Positions 35,002 through 43,755 of a stretch of 64,000 bases of DNA are shown here, one piece after another. Both the position numbers and the translations under genes were made by a program. Location: the NCBI RefSeq assembly GCF_016734815.1, contig NZ_JAERQF010000022.1:1-64000 (forward strand), written 5' to 3'. The notes below the pieces were generated by a model. That model did no database searches. It was not told where the DNA came from and saw only the letters and a list, made by a program, of their open reading frames with translations. The stretch's first letter is position 1; each line of letters opens with the position of its first letter. The stretch is from Hymenobacter rubidus. Lineage in GTDB: Bacteria; Bacteroidota; Bacteroidia; Cytophagales; Hymenobacteraceae.

Positions 35002-35641
35002 ACTAATTAGCGCAGTGCCCACGCCGGCAGGCACGCTTTCCCACCTGTTGGTATTTGCCCGCGTGCCTGCCTTGGGCCGAGTGAAAAGCCGGCTGGCCGC
35101 GGGCGTAGGCGAGACCGCCGCCCTGGCCGTTTACCAAGAGCTACTGGCCATTACCCGTGCGGCGGTGGCGGCATCGGGCATTTCGGCCACCGTCTGGCTG
35201 GCCGATACGGCGGGAATCGAGCCTACGGCTGGCGAAGCCGCGCACTGGCCTGAGCTGGCCACTCGCTGTCAGCCTGCCGGTGACTTGGGCGAGCGCATGG
35301 CCACGGCATTTGCGGCGGCTTTCAGCGCTGGGGCGGGCCGGGTAGCCATTATCGGCACCGACTGCCCCGGTTTGCGGGCGGCGCATCTTACCCAGGCGCA
35401 TGATTTGCTGGCCACCCACGACGTGGTACTGGGACCAGCCACCGATGGCGGCTACTACCTGCTGGGCCTGCGCCAACCCCGGCCCGAGCTGTTTGAGGAC
35501 AAGGCGTGGAGCACTGCTACGGTGCTGGCCGATACCGTGGCCGATGCCCAACGCCTGGGCTTGCGCGTGGCCCTGCTTCCGGAACTTCGCGACGTGGACA
35601 CGGCCGACGACCTGGCTGCCTGGCGGGCCATCAATCCATAA
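34994..35641 (+). CDS. TIGR04282 glycosyltransferase, arsenosugar type
   Basis: A 215-residue GT-A nucleotidyl/glycosyltransferase of the DUF2064/TIGR04282 group. The N-terminus has LLVFARVPALGRVKSRLA, the metal region IIGTDCPGLRAAHL and the substrate loop VLGPATDGGYYLLGLR. This group is found in arsenosugar clusters beside ArsS and is proposed to add a sugar to the arsenic-containing intermediate; the exact acceptor is unknown. The ATGAGTAA overlap with the rhodanese gene supports one operon. Confidence 0.85.
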   Translation: MSKLISAVPTPAGTLSHLLVFARVPALGRVKSRLAAGVGETAALAVYQELLAITRAAVAASGISATVWLADTAGIEPTAGEAAHWPELATRCQPAGDLGERMATAFAAAFSAGAGRVAIIGTDCPGLRAAHLTQAHDLLATHDVVLGPATDGGYYLLGLRQPRPELFEDKAWSTATVLADTVADAQRLGLRVALLPELRDVDTADDLAAWRAINP

Positions 35642-35706
35642 CAAGCGGCTTTCGCGTATACCTTTTCCCTTGGTTTCAGCCGGGCATCAAGTAGGCGCCC
35701 ATAGGC

Positions 35707-35714
35707 TACATTTG
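35707..35714 (+). promoter_or_regulatory. -7 box of the lipoprotein gene at 35736
   Basis: TACATTTG matches TAnnTTTG, 21 nt before the ATG. It supports a separate transcript from the arsenosugar cluster. Confidence 0.45.
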
Positions 35715-35735
35715 CTGACCTTACTGCTTTACTTT

Positions 35736-36629
35736 ATGCCCCAGGTATCCATTCGAAATACATTGCTCGCCGTGATGATGGGCATGTGGGGGGCGGGCTG
35801 CCAGGGCCCCAGCGAAACCAAAGCCACGGGCCGGGTACCGGTTTCGGCCCAGGCACTGCAGGCGGTGCTGCCGTATTTCGACCAGGAGTGGGCCATGCGC
35901 AAGTACTGGGAAGATGGCCTGGCCGAAGTGGCCACCTACGACGCTGAGCGCATTGTTTACAAGAAAAAGCGCACCTTCGAGTTCACCCAGATTACGGTGA
36001 AGGAGGAGTTTAACCAGCAATTCAACGTCAAAACCGACGACTACAAGCGGGCCGATTTGTTTCCCGTGATGAAAATTAATCAGTTCTGTAGCATTCAGGC
36101 CGACCAGTACCCGTACCATTACCTCACGTCGTTGTTTTTCCGGCGCGACCAGCCGGTGGCGCTTTTTAAAATGACCTCGTCGTCGCAGGAATGGTGCGGC
36201 AATACGTTCAAATCCATCATTGACGACGGGGTGAACTTTGAAATGTGGTACAACTCGTACTGGGACGGCCAGGGCGATGGCAACCGGGATTTGCGGCGCG
36301 ATGTTTTTCTGGAAGATGCGCTGCCTTACACGCTCCGCACCCTGAAATTTGCCCAGCAGCCCAGCTTCGATTTTGTGGTGCTCGACCTGCAACAAACCAA
36401 CCAGGCCACTCCGCCGGTCTACTACCAAGCCCACCTCACCACGAGCGAGGCGCCCGCTGCCGATGCCCCGCAGCCGGCCTGGCGCGTGGCCGTGGCACTG
36501 GCCCCAGGCAAGGAAAACGTGTATTGGTTCGCAAAAACCTACCCCAACGTGCTGCTCCGCCAAACTGCCTGGGACGGCCGCACCCTCCGCCTGAAATCGA
36601 CCCGGCGCTACGTGTACTGGCCGCAGTAG
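35736..36629 (+). CDS. Uncharacterised lipoprotein
   Basis: A 297-residue protein of unknown family. The signal MPQVSIRNTLLAVMMGMWGAGC ends at a lipobox-like Cys. The mature part is rich in aromatic residues (FFRRDQPVALFKMTSS, EWCGNTFK, MWYNSYWDGQGDGNRDLRRDVF). A long frame upstream is not conserved; ATG 35736 fits the -7 box. Its function and any link to the ars cluster are unknown. Confidence 0.75.
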   Translation: MPQVSIRNTLLAVMMGMWGAGCQGPSETKATGRVPVSAQALQAVLPYFDQEWAMRKYWEDGLAEVATYDAERIVYKKKRTFEFTQITVKEEFNQQFNVKTDDYKRADLFPVMKINQFCSIQADQYPYHYLTSLFFRRDQPVALFKMTSSSQEWCGNTFKSIIDDGVNFEMWYNSYWDGQGDGNRDLRRDVFLEDALPYTLRTLKFAQQPSFDFVVLDLQQTNQATPPVYYQAHLTTSEAPAADAPQPAWRVAVALAPGKENVYWFAKTYPNVLLRQTAWDGRTLRLKSTRRYVYWPQ

Positions 36630-36674
36630 GGGCAGGCAGCCGTCTTCCAATCCTTGAAGAGAGTTAGTGTAGGC

Positions 36675-36703
36675 GCGCGCGATGCTTCGCTGCGCGCTGC
36701 ATG
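36675..36703. repeat. Single arm of hairpin repeat A
   Basis: gatgcttcgctgcgcgctgcatg matches the right arm of family A; the second arm is missing. It lies in the convergent gap between the lipoprotein and glycosyltransferase genes. Confidence 0.6.
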
Positions 36704-36720
36704 TCTGCCGGTCAGTGCTG

Positions 36721-38076
36721 CTATTCGGCAGCCTCCGAACGACGACTTTGGCGGACTTCCCACAGGAGCACCGCGAAAGCCACGAGGTATTCCAGGGCCA
36801 CCAGCCAGAGGTTTTCGGTGTAGGCACTGGAGCGGTAGGCGGCGTAGGACAGCACCGCCAGGCCGCCCCATACCAGTGGAAAACGATAGCGCGACAGCAC
36901 GCTCAGGCCCATGAGCTGCGTGAGGTACCACGGGTGCACGGTAGTAGCCAGGGCGTAGTAGGCGGTGAGCATGAGCAGCAGCGTTTGGGGCAGCGAGGCC
37001 AGCGTGATGCGGCGCTCCCGCCAGGCCAGCCCCAACCCAATGGCACCACTGAGCACCGCCAGCGAAGGCCCGATGATGGCAATCTGGTTATACGTCGTGA
37101 GCCAGTAGCCAATGGGACGTAGCAGGTAGTAAATGCTGGCGTTGAACTCGAAGCTGCGGAAGTAAAGCCGCAGGCTGCGGCCGATGTTAACGAACAAATC
37201 GACCGATAAAAACGGGAGAAAAAGCAGCAGCAAGCCCGCCAGCGTGATGCCGGTGTACGCAATGCTCCGCCGCCAGCCCAACCGCCTCACCAGCAGGGGC
37301 AACGCCAGCAAGGGCAGCAGCTTGGTGGCCACGCCCAGCCCCAGTGCTCCGGCCGAAAGCTGCCAACGCCGCCGTGCCAGCAGCCAGAGCATTAGCAGCA
37401 GGAAGAAAAACGCCACTCCCTCAAAGTGCAGGTTGCCGACGAGCTCCACAATAACCAGGGGGTGAAGCAGGTAGCGTAGGGCGCGTCCGGCGGGCCAGCC
37501 CCGGGCCGGCAGCAGGGCCAGCAACAGCCACGCCGTGCCTACTTCGGCGGCCAGAATCACCAGGCGCAGGCACAAGGCAAAACCGGCCTCGGAGCTCGGA
37601 AACAAGCGCGCGGCTGCACCAAAAATAAATTGGCAGGTTGAGGGGTAAACTGAGTAGTAGTGGGGCGAATTCATCTGGCGGTAGAGCTGCTGGAGCTGCG
37701 GCAGCACCGCGTTGCGCTCGGTGACATTGGGCAGGGCCATGCGGGCTCCGTCGGCAATGATTTCATCGGGCCGAAACCGGAACGGATTGACGCCGTGCGC
37801 CACCAGCAGCCCATCCCAGCGAAACCGGTACACATCGTCGGACAGCGCGGGCAGGGCCGGAAGCCAGAGCAGCCGAAAGACCAGGGCCGCCCCCAGGCCC
37901 CACTGCCAGCGCAAGCCGCTGCGCAGCAGCCAGATGTAGCTCAGCAGCGCAACGGCAAACAACCCTGCCAGCTGTCCAAAATGAGCCCTGGGCGTAGCAT
38001 ATGCCAAGCCCAGGTAGGCACCGCCGGACAGCACCAAAGCCGCAAGCTGGGAGAAGGAAGGAAACTTATTGGACAA
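36721..38076 (-). CDS. GT-C type polyprenol-linked mannosyl/glycosyltransferase
   Basis: A 451-residue membrane protein with about 11 hydrophobic segments. The first periplasmic loop has SDDVYRFRWDG, the acidic motif of GT-C enzymes, followed by GVNPFRFRPDE and HYYSVYPS, which fit the MptB/GT87-like group. These enzymes use polyprenyl-phosphate sugars. The codirectional DPM-type and CesA-like genes upstream could supply donor and glycan, so the three may form one envelope polysaccharide or lipid pathway (inference). Confidence 0.8.
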   Translation of the reverse strand: MSNKFPSFSQLAALVLSGGAYLGLAYATPRAHFGQLAGLFAVALLSYIWLLRSGLRWQWGLGAALVFRLLWLPALPALSDDVYRFRWDGLLVAHGVNPFRFRPDEIIADGARMALPNVTERNAVLPQLQQLYRQMNSPHYYSVYPSTCQFIFGAAARLFPSSEAGFALCLRLVILAAEVGTAWLLLALLPARGWPAGRALRYLLHPLVIVELVGNLHFEGVAFFFLLLMLWLLARRRWQLSAGALGLGVATKLLPLLALPLLVRRLGWRRSIAYTGITLAGLLLLFLPFLSVDLFVNIGRSLRLYFRSFEFNASIYYLLRPIGYWLTTYNQIAIIGPSLAVLSGAIGLGLAWRERRITLASLPQTLLLMLTAYYALATTVHPWYLTQLMGLSVLSRYRFPLVWGGLAVLSYAAYRSSAYTENLWLVALEYLVAFAVLLWEVRQSRRSEAAE

Positions 38077-38120
38077 AGCTATTGAGGGGCGTTTCGTTAT
38101 GAAGCAATGCGTTGAAGGCT

Positions 38121-38198
38121 GCAGAAATGAGTTGAAAGGGGAGCGTTAAAACCATAGCCGCTCCGCTTTTTTAATCTTCCCTTTTAACTCATTTCTGC
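38121..38198. repeat. Inverted repeat with internal terminator-like hairpin
   Basis: Arms 38121-38140 and 38179-38198 match over 20 bp with one mismatch. Inside, ggagcg (38139-38144) and cgctcc (38159-38164) form a smaller stem followed by a T-run on the plus strand. Confidence 0.6.
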
Positions 38199-38205
38199 AA
38201 CATAC

Positions 38206-38340
38206 TAGCGCGGTGTCGGGGTTGGTGCACCGTAGCGCGAACGTTGTCGTTCGCGTCCCCGCGCCGCTAGCTCGTTCTGGCACGCGAACTGCAAAGTTCG
38301 CGCTACTGACCGCACGTACACTGACTTCGAAACGGCTGTA
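38206..38340. repeat. 135-bp repeat family B, copy 1
   Basis: Nearly identical, in the same orientation, to 40774-40908. Inside, gtagcgcgaac at the left and gttcgcgctac at the right are inverted. It lies between the GT-C and CesA-like genes. Confidence 0.85.
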
Positions 38341-38404
38341 TACTGAAAATTGCTCTGGGTTCGGCAGCCGAATGCCTGAATTTCTCCTACTGCTGGGCGC
38401 TAAA

Positions 38405-39862
38405 TTAAGACCGTGCATCGCGCACCGAGTAGAAGCAGACCGTGGCGAAGCCCACCGTAAGCAGGGAGTGAAAAGGGAGCAGGCCCCAGTCGTCGAAGTA
38501 CATGCCGGCGGCCAGGCCGAACGCAAAATACAGCGCCAGCAAGCCCTCCAGCCACACCAGCGGCCCCACGCCACCTGTGCGGTAGCGGCGGCGCGTTCGG
38601 CCTGCGCTCCCCACCTTGGGCGTGCGTACGAAGGGCGTGCGCTGGCCCAGCCACCCCAATGTGACGGCGCGGGCATTATGAAGCGCCAGGCCCATGGAAA
38701 CGGCCAGAAACAACAGGAAAAACCCAGGGTAAAACCGCGCTTTGCCCGTTGGCCGGGCCAGCCGCCAGGCCGTGTAGTAGTAGTAAATGAGCGGCGTAAA
38801 CCCCACCAGAAACACCGAAGCCAATTGGAAAACCAGCTTGTATTCGCGGTACTGTTCGCGCACAAACACCAGTGGCACGCTCAGCACGGCCATGAGCATG
38901 ATGATGATGTAGACGCTGCTATTGAGCAAATGGAACGTGGCCTGTAGCTTCACGGGCAGCGGCTGGGCCGAGCGCCACATGGTGCCCAGGTGCTTGCGGG
39001 CGGTTTCGGCGGCGCCCTTGGTCCAGCGGAACTGCTGCGACTTGAGCGCGTCCATCACGGCGGGCAGCTCGGCGGGGGCCACTATCTCGGGGCGGTACAC
39101 GAAGCGCCAACCGCGCAGCTGGGCGCGGTAGCTCAGGTCGAGGTCCTCGGTGAGGGTGTCGACGTGCCAGCCGCCGGCATCGTCGATGCAAGCCCGGCGC
39201 CACACGCCGCCGGTACCGTTGAAATTGATGAAAAAGCCGGCAAACGTGCGGCCCACCTGCTCAATGAGAAAATGCGCGTTCAGCCCAAACGCCTGCAAGC
39301 GCGTCAGCAGCGACTCCTGCTCGTTGAGGTGGCCCCAGCGGGTTTGCACCACGCCCACCCGCGCATCCTGCAAAAAGTAGGGAATGGTGCGGCGCAAAAA
39401 ATCAGGCGCCGGCACAAAGTCGGCATCAAAAATGGCAATGAACTCGCCATCGGTTTCGGTCAGGCCGTGGCGGAGGGCGCCGGCTTTGTAGCCCTCGCGG
39501 CCTGCGCGCCGCACGTAGCTCATGCGCAGGCCCCGGCCCGCGTGGTGGGCCACGCGGGCGGTGGCCAGGCCCACGGTGGCATCGGTGGAGTCATCGAGGA
39601 CCTGAATGTGCAGCAGTTCCGCCGGGTAGTCGAGGTCCGCAATGGCGTCAATCACGCGCTCCACCACGTTTTGCTCGTTGTAGAGCGGGAGCTGTACCGT
39701 TACGCGGGGCCAGGAAGCGGGGGCCGGCGGCAGGGGCGGCGGGGGAGCGGCGTAGGCACGCAACGCCAGCCGGGTAAGCTGCCATTGCCCGGCGCTGAAA
39801 AACAAAATAAACAGCAGGCAAAGGCCGTAGACCACTACCAGAAAAATGGGTAGCAGTGGCAT
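38405..39862 (-). CDS. Cellulose-synthase-like family 2 glycosyltransferase
   Basis: A 485-residue membrane enzyme with two N-terminal hydrophobic residues blocks and three C-terminal membrane helices. The processive GT2 motifs are all visible: Asp90-Asp91 (VLDDSTD), Asp146-Ala-Asp148 (IFDADF), Thr238-Glu-Asp240 (TED) and Gln276-Gln-Phe-Arg-Trp280 (QQFRW). Such enzymes make linear glycans or transfer single sugars; no PilZ or BcsB-like partner is seen. Start at ATG 39862, where the first membrane helix begins. It follows the DPM-type gene by 80 nt on the same strand. Confidence 0.9.
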   Translation of the reverse strand: MPLLPIFLVVVYGLCLLFILFFSAGQWQLTRLALRAYAAPPPPLPPAPASWPRVTVQLPLYNEQNVVERVIDAIADLDYPAELLHIQVLDDSTDATVGLATARVAHHAGRGLRMSYVRRAGREGYKAGALRHGLTETDGEFIAIFDADFVPAPDFLRRTIPYFLQDARVGVVQTRWGHLNEQESLLTRLQAFGLNAHFLIEQVGRTFAGFFINFNGTGGVWRRACIDDAGGWHVDTLTEDLDLSYRAQLRGWRFVYRPEIVAPAELPAVMDALKSQQFRWTKGAAETARKHLGTMWRSAQPLPVKLQATFHLLNSSVYIIIMLMAVLSVPLVFVREQYREYKLVFQLASVFLVGFTPLIYYYYTAWRLARPTGKARFYPGFFLLFLAVSMGLALHNARAVTLGWLGQRTPFVRTPKVGSAGRTRRRYRTGGVGPLVWLEGLLALYFAFGLAAGMYFDDWGLLPFHSLLTVGFATVCFYSVRDARS

Positions 39863-39941
39863 CAAAGCGAAGGAAAAGTAGCTTTCAACAAAGCGGAATT
39901 TGACCCGGTACGGCCAGCCCGGCAAGCCAGACCAACCATCC

Positions 39942-40640
39942 TTACCAATACTTAAAAATGGTCCACAAAATCTTATAACCCGCCCCGAGGGTACCGCGCA
40001 CCGTGCCCGATACCTTGCTGGTGCCAATGCGCTTGCGGTAGCGCACGGGCACTTCCACGGTGCGCAGGCCCAGGCGGGCGGCTTTCACCTGCATCTCGCA
40101 GGTCCAGCCGTAGGTCTGGTCCTCCATGTTGAGGCGCCGCAGGGCCGGGGCGAGAATGGCCCGGAAGGGGCCCAGGTCGGTGGTGGTGGTGCCGTAGCGC
40201 AGGCGAAGCAAGCGTGCCGCCAGCCAGTTGCCAAACCGTTGCTGAGGCAGCAGCGAGCCCTTTTCGCGCACACCAAGGGCCCGGGAGCCAATCACCATAT
40301 CGGCTTCGCCGCGCAGGAGGGGAGCCAGCAAGTCGGGCATTTGTTCGGGGAAGTCGGAATGGTCACCGTCGAGAAATACGACGATGTCGGGCCACTCGGA
40401 TTGCGGCTTGCCGAAAGCATAAGCCATGCCTGCCAGGCAGGCGTAGCCGTAGCCGGGGCGGAGCTCGTGCAGCACCGTAGCGCCGCCCGCGCGGGCCGCC
40501 GCGCTGGTATCATCGGTCGAGTTGTTGTCGACCACAATGACCTCCCGCACCAGGCCAGCCGGTATTTCGGCCAGCACCAAGCCAATGGCCTTGGCTTCGT
40601 TGTGAGCCGGAATGATGACGTTGATGCGAAGGGCAGCCAT
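39942..40640 (-). CDS. DPM/DPG-synthase-like family 2 glycosyltransferase
   Basis: A 232-residue GT2 enzyme. It shows INVIIPAHNEAKAIG at the start, VVDNNSTDDTSA, the metal motif VFLDGDHSDFPE and IGSRALG, and has no membrane segment of its own. It resembles polyprenyl-phosphate mannosyl/glucosyl synthases that load the sugar donor for GT-C enzymes such as the one at 36721-38076. A near -7 box (CATCTTTG) is at 40707-40714. Confidence 0.85.
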   Translation of the reverse strand: MAALRINVIIPAHNEAKAIGLVLAEIPAGLVREVIVVDNNSTDDTSAAARAGGATVLHELRPGYGYACLAGMAYAFGKPQSEWPDIVVFLDGDHSDFPEQMPDLLAPLLRGEADMVIGSRALGVREKGSLLPQQRFGNWLAARLLRLRYGTTTTDLGPFRAILAPALRRLNMEDQTYGWTCEMQVKAARLGLRTVEVPVRYRKRIGTSKVSGTVRGTLGAGYKILWTIFKYW

Positions 40641-40773
40641 GAAAGAGCAGCAAGGCGCGGGGCCACGCCAAACCGGAAAACCGGAGGCGATGCGCCGACG
40701 GGGCTACAAAGATGTCGCCGCCAGCGCTAAAGCCGCACGATATGGTTGTTTTACCGCTCGTATTTAGGCGCGT

Positions 40774-40908
40774 TAGCGCGGTGTCGGGGTTGGTGTAGAG
40801 TAGCGCGAACGTTGTCGTTCGCGTCCCCGCGCCGCTAGCTCGTTCTGGCACGCAAACGACAAAATTCGCGCTACTGACCGCACGTACACTGACTTCAAAA
40901 CTGCTGTA
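40774..40908. repeat. 135-bp repeat family B, copy 2
   Basis: Same orientation and length as 38206-38340, with about ten substitutions. Together the two copies bracket the two GT2 genes. Confidence 0.85.
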
Positions 40909-40915
40909 GTATTGA

Positions 40916-40947
40916 GGTAGAGATGCTTCGACTGCGCTCAGCAGGAC
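40916..40947. repeat. Single arm of hairpin repeat A
   Basis: ggtagagatgcttcgactgc and its continuation match the right arm of family A (compare 62470-62505). The left arm has been lost or replaced by repeat B, which ends 7 nt before it. Confidence 0.6.
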
Positions 40948-40964
40948 CGTGTTAAATGGCTCCC

Positions 40965-41987
40965 TTATTCCCCATCCAGCTCCACCATGGCTTTGATGAC
41001 GCCATTGGCCGGGTCCAGCCACTGCTCAAAGTTGGCCTTCACTTCGTCGAAACGCACCCGGTGCGTGATGTAAGTGGTCGGTTTTACCAGGCCCTGCTTC
41101 ATGGAGGTAATGACGTGCTCGAAGTCGGCGCGGGTGGCGTTGCGGCTGCTCATCAGCGTGGCCTCGCGCTTGTGAAACTCGGGGTGCGAAAAGCTGAGGT
41201 CGCCCTTTTGCAGGCCCACCAGCACAAACCGCCCGCCGTGCGCCAGGTACTGAAATGCGCCCAGAATGGCCTTCTGGCTGCCGGTGGCATCGATGACCAC
41301 CGTGGGCATGTCGCCGTTGGTGATGGTGCGTAGCTGCTCCAGCACGTCCGGCGCCAGGGCGTTGATGGTGTGAGCCACGCCCAGCTTGTCCTGGCAAAAA
41401 GCCAGGCGCTGCTCGTTGATATCCAGCGCAATGACCTGGCCGCCCGCAATGCGGGCAAACTCCATCACGCCCAGGCCAATAGGGCCGGCGCCGACCACTA
41501 GCACAAATTCACCCGGCTCGACGCCGGCGCGGCGCACGCCGTGGGCGCCAATGGCCAGCGGCTCTACCAGGGCCAGCTCGTCGAAGCTCAGGCCTTCGCC
41601 GTGCAGCAGCTTGTCGGCGGGCACGGCCAGCAATTCGGCCATGCCGCCATCTACGTGCACGCCGCACACTTGCATCTGCACGCAGCAGTTGGGCAGGCCG
41701 CGCCGGCAGGCGATGCAGTGGCCGCAGTTGAAATAGGGAATAAACGACACGGCCTCGCCCACGGTAAAACCAGCCGCGCCGCCGGTGTCCACCAGCTCAG
41801 CTGCCAGCTCATGCCCCAGCACCCGCGGGTAGTTGAAAAACGGCTGGGTGCCCTGGTAGGCGTGCAAATCGGTGCCGCAGATGCCGATGCGCCGGATGCG
41901 CAGCAGCGCCTGGCCGGGAGCGGGCGTAGGTTCCGGTCTGTTTTCGTAGGCAAAATAACCAGGTTCGGAGCAGACTAAGGTTTTCAA
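40965..41987 (-). CDS. Zinc-dependent alcohol dehydrogenase (sugar/polyol type)
   Basis: A 340-residue medium-chain dehydrogenase. Catalytic zinc ligands are visible in GICGTDLHAY (Cys) and LGHE (His-Glu). The structural-zinc lobe is CGHCIACRRGLPNC, and the NAD loop is VVGAGPIGLG. The last gene of the codirectional carbohydrate locus; the neighbours are fucose-pathway genes, so it probably oxidises a sugar, polyol or lactaldehyde-type alcohol. The exact substrate is unknown. Confidence 0.88.
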   Translation of the reverse strand: MKTLVCSEPGYFAYENRPEPTPAPGQALLRIRRIGICGTDLHAYQGTQPFFNYPRVLGHELAAELVDTGGAAGFTVGEAVSFIPYFNCGHCIACRRGLPNCCVQMQVCGVHVDGGMAELLAVPADKLLHGEGLSFDELALVEPLAIGAHGVRRAGVEPGEFVLVVGAGPIGLGVMEFARIAGGQVIALDINEQRLAFCQDKLGVAHTINALAPDVLEQLRTITNGDMPTVVIDATGSQKAILGAFQYLAHGGRFVLVGLQKGDLSFSHPEFHKREATLMSSRNATRADFEHVITSMKQGLVKPTTYITHRVRFDEVKANFEQWLDPANGVIKAMVELDGE

Positions 41988-42016
41988 TGGGTGATGGGTG
42001 AAATGGTGAAAATGCT

Positions 42017-42116
42017 GTCATCCTGAGTGCAGCGAAGGACCTTATCACCGAAGAACAGTTTGCAGTAAATCAATCTGTGCAGAGATGCTAAGGTCCTTCG
42101 CTGCACTCAGGATGAC
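42017..42116. repeat. Hairpin repeat family A, copy 5 (divergent)
   Basis: Arms 42017-42044 and 42089-42116 are perfectly complementary over 28 bp, but the core (gtcatcctgagtgcagcgaa) differs from other copies at several positions on both arms. It separates the alcohol dehydrogenase and fucose dehydrogenase genes. Confidence 0.85.
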
Positions 42117-42123
42117 AAGCGAC

Positions 42124-42912
42124 CTAAGCATTTGCCAGGGCGCGGTCGAGGTGCACGTAGCCGCCGTCGATGTGGAGAATCTGGCCGGTAGTATGGCTGG
42201 AACGCCCTGAGAGGAGAAAAACGGTGGTATTGGCGATTTCCTCGGCCGTAGTCATGCGGTTTTCCAACGGGATTTTGCTGGTGATTTCGCGCAACTTCTC
42301 TTCCGGGTTGGGCAGAGTTTGAATCCAGGTTTCGTAGGCGGGGGTCCAGCATTCGGCCACCATCACAGCGTTCACGCGGATGCCGTACTTGAGCAGCTCC
42401 ACGGCCCACTCGCGGGTGAGGGCGTTGCGCCCGCCGTTGGCGGCGGCGTAGGCGGAGGTATTGCCCTGGCCGGTTTCGGCGGTTTTGGACGTGATGTTAA
42501 CGATGGCGCCGCGCGACTTTTTCAGCTCGGGCAGGGCGTGGTGAGCCATGAGGTAGTAGTGCACCACGTTGCGGTGCAGGCTCTGCATGAAGCCGGCATA
42601 ATCACCGTTTTCCAGGCCCACGCCATCGTTCACGCCGGCGTTGTTCACCAAACCATCGATGCGGCCAAACTCCGCCACCACGGCTTGCACGGCCCGGGCG
42701 CATTGGTCGGGTTCGGCCAGTTCGGCCGCTACCTGGCCGGCCCGGCCGCCGGCGGCCTCAATGGCGGCCACTGCCTGCCGGTTATCGGCCTCGCTGCGGC
42801 CAATGATGACCGGAATGGCGCCCTCGCTGGCCAGCACCCGCGCAATGCCTTCGCCAATGCCTTTGGCCCCGCCCGTGACGATGATGACCTTGCCGTGAAG
42901 CTGCAAATCCAT
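42124..42912 (-). CDS. L-fucose dehydrogenase-like SDR with altered active site
   Basis: A 262-residue short-chain dehydrogenase. TGGAKGIG and NNAG are present, and the sequence resembles bacterial L-fucose dehydrogenases (DLQLHGKVIIVTGG start, LTREWAVELL). It would oxidise L-fucose, or L-galactose, D-arabinose, to the lactone. The catalytic Tyr155 is present (SAYAAAN), but the residue four positions later, Lys in the YxxxK motif, is Asn159. Ser142 (NITSK) is intact. The change is clear in the DNA. Either Asn works in this subfamily or the enzyme has a different role. Confidence 0.82.
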   Translation of the reverse strand: MDLQLHGKVIIVTGGAKGIGEGIARVLASEGAIPVIIGRSEADNRQAVAAIEAAGGRAGQVAAELAEPDQCARAVQAVVAEFGRIDGLVNNAGVNDGVGLENGDYAGFMQSLHRNVVHYYLMAHHALPELKKSRGAIVNITSKTAETGQGNTSAYAAANGGRNALTREWAVELLKYGIRVNAVMVAECWTPAYETWIQTLPNPEEKLREITSKIPLENRMTTAEEIANTTVFLLSGRSSHTTGQILHIDGGYVHLDRALANA

Positions 42913-42924
42913 AAAAAAGGGGGG

Positions 42925-43755
42925 TTATAACTGGTAAAAGGAAACCGCGTTGCCGCCCCAAAACCGGGCTTGCTCGTCGGACGAAAAAGAAGATAAATAG
43001 TCGGTCAGCAAGCCCTGCGCTCGCTTGTAGCCGCCGGCCACGTTGCACACCGGCCAGTCGGAGCCGAACATCAGCCGGTGTGGCCCAAACGCCTCAAAAG
43101 CGGCATCGAGGTAGGGCCTGAAATCGGCCGACTGCCAGTGCTGCCAGTCGGCTTCTGTCACCAGTCCCGATACTTTGCAGAGCACATTTTCGTGGGCGGC
43201 CAGGGCGCGCAGGTCGCGACGCCAGGGCTCGGATTCGCCCTTTTTGATGAAGGGTTTGGCCAGGTGGTCGAGCACAAACGGCTGGAGGGCAAACTGCTCA
43301 GCCAACTCCGCCGCCAAGCCCAGCTGGTCAGGCAAAATCAGCAGGTCGTACGTGAAGCCGTGCGCGTAAAGCGCCGCCAGGCCACGCCGAAATTCGGGCC
43401 GGAGCATCAGGGCGCGGTCGGCTTCGCCCTGCAGCACGTGCCGGAAGCCTTTCAGCTTGCCGAACTGCGCGTAGTAGGCCAGCCGTTCCCCCACGTTCGC
43501 GGCCCGCAGGTCGACCCAGCCCACCACGCCTCTGATAAATTCGTGCGCATCGGCCAGTTCCAGCAGCCAATTGGTTTCGGCTTCGCTTTGGCTGGCCTGC
43601 ACGGCCACGCAGCCGTCGAGGCCTTGCAGCTGAAGAATAGGTTGCAAATCAGCGGGCAGGAAGTCGCGCCGGATGGCCGCCATGTCGGGCGTTATCCAGG
43701 CATCGCGCACCGCATCGAACTGCCAGAAATGCTGGTGCGAATCAATTCTTAGCAT
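42925..43755 (-). CDS. Amidohydrolase-family sugar lactonase (L-fuconolactonase-like)
   Basis: A 276-residue member of the amidohydrolase-2/COG3618 group. The metal motif DSHQHFW (HxH), VLDHLAKP and the FGSDWPVC Asp are intact. In this context it should hydrolyse L-fucono-1,5-lactone to L-fuconate. It overlaps the FAH-family gene by 14 bp and precedes the fucose dehydrogenase by 12 nt, showing an operon. Confidence 0.88.
   Translation of the reverse strand: MLRIDSHQHFWQFDAVRDAWITPDMAAIRRDFLPADLQPILQLQGLDGCVAVQASQSEAETNWLLELADAHEFIRGVVGWVDLRAANVGERLAYYAQFGKLKGFRHVLQGEADRALMLRPEFRRGLAALYAHGFTYDLLILPDQLGLAAELAEQFALQPFVLDHLAKPFIKKGESEPWRRDLRALAAHENVLCKVSGLVTEADWQHWQSADFRPYLDAAFEAFGPHRLMFGSDWPVCNVAGGYKRAQGLLTDYLSSFSSDEQARFWGGNAVSFYQL

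Noticed and set aside
38206..40908. Composite transposon around the glycosyltransferase pair
   Set aside because: The flanking repeats encode no transposase and show no obvious target-site duplication; only direct repeats are seen.
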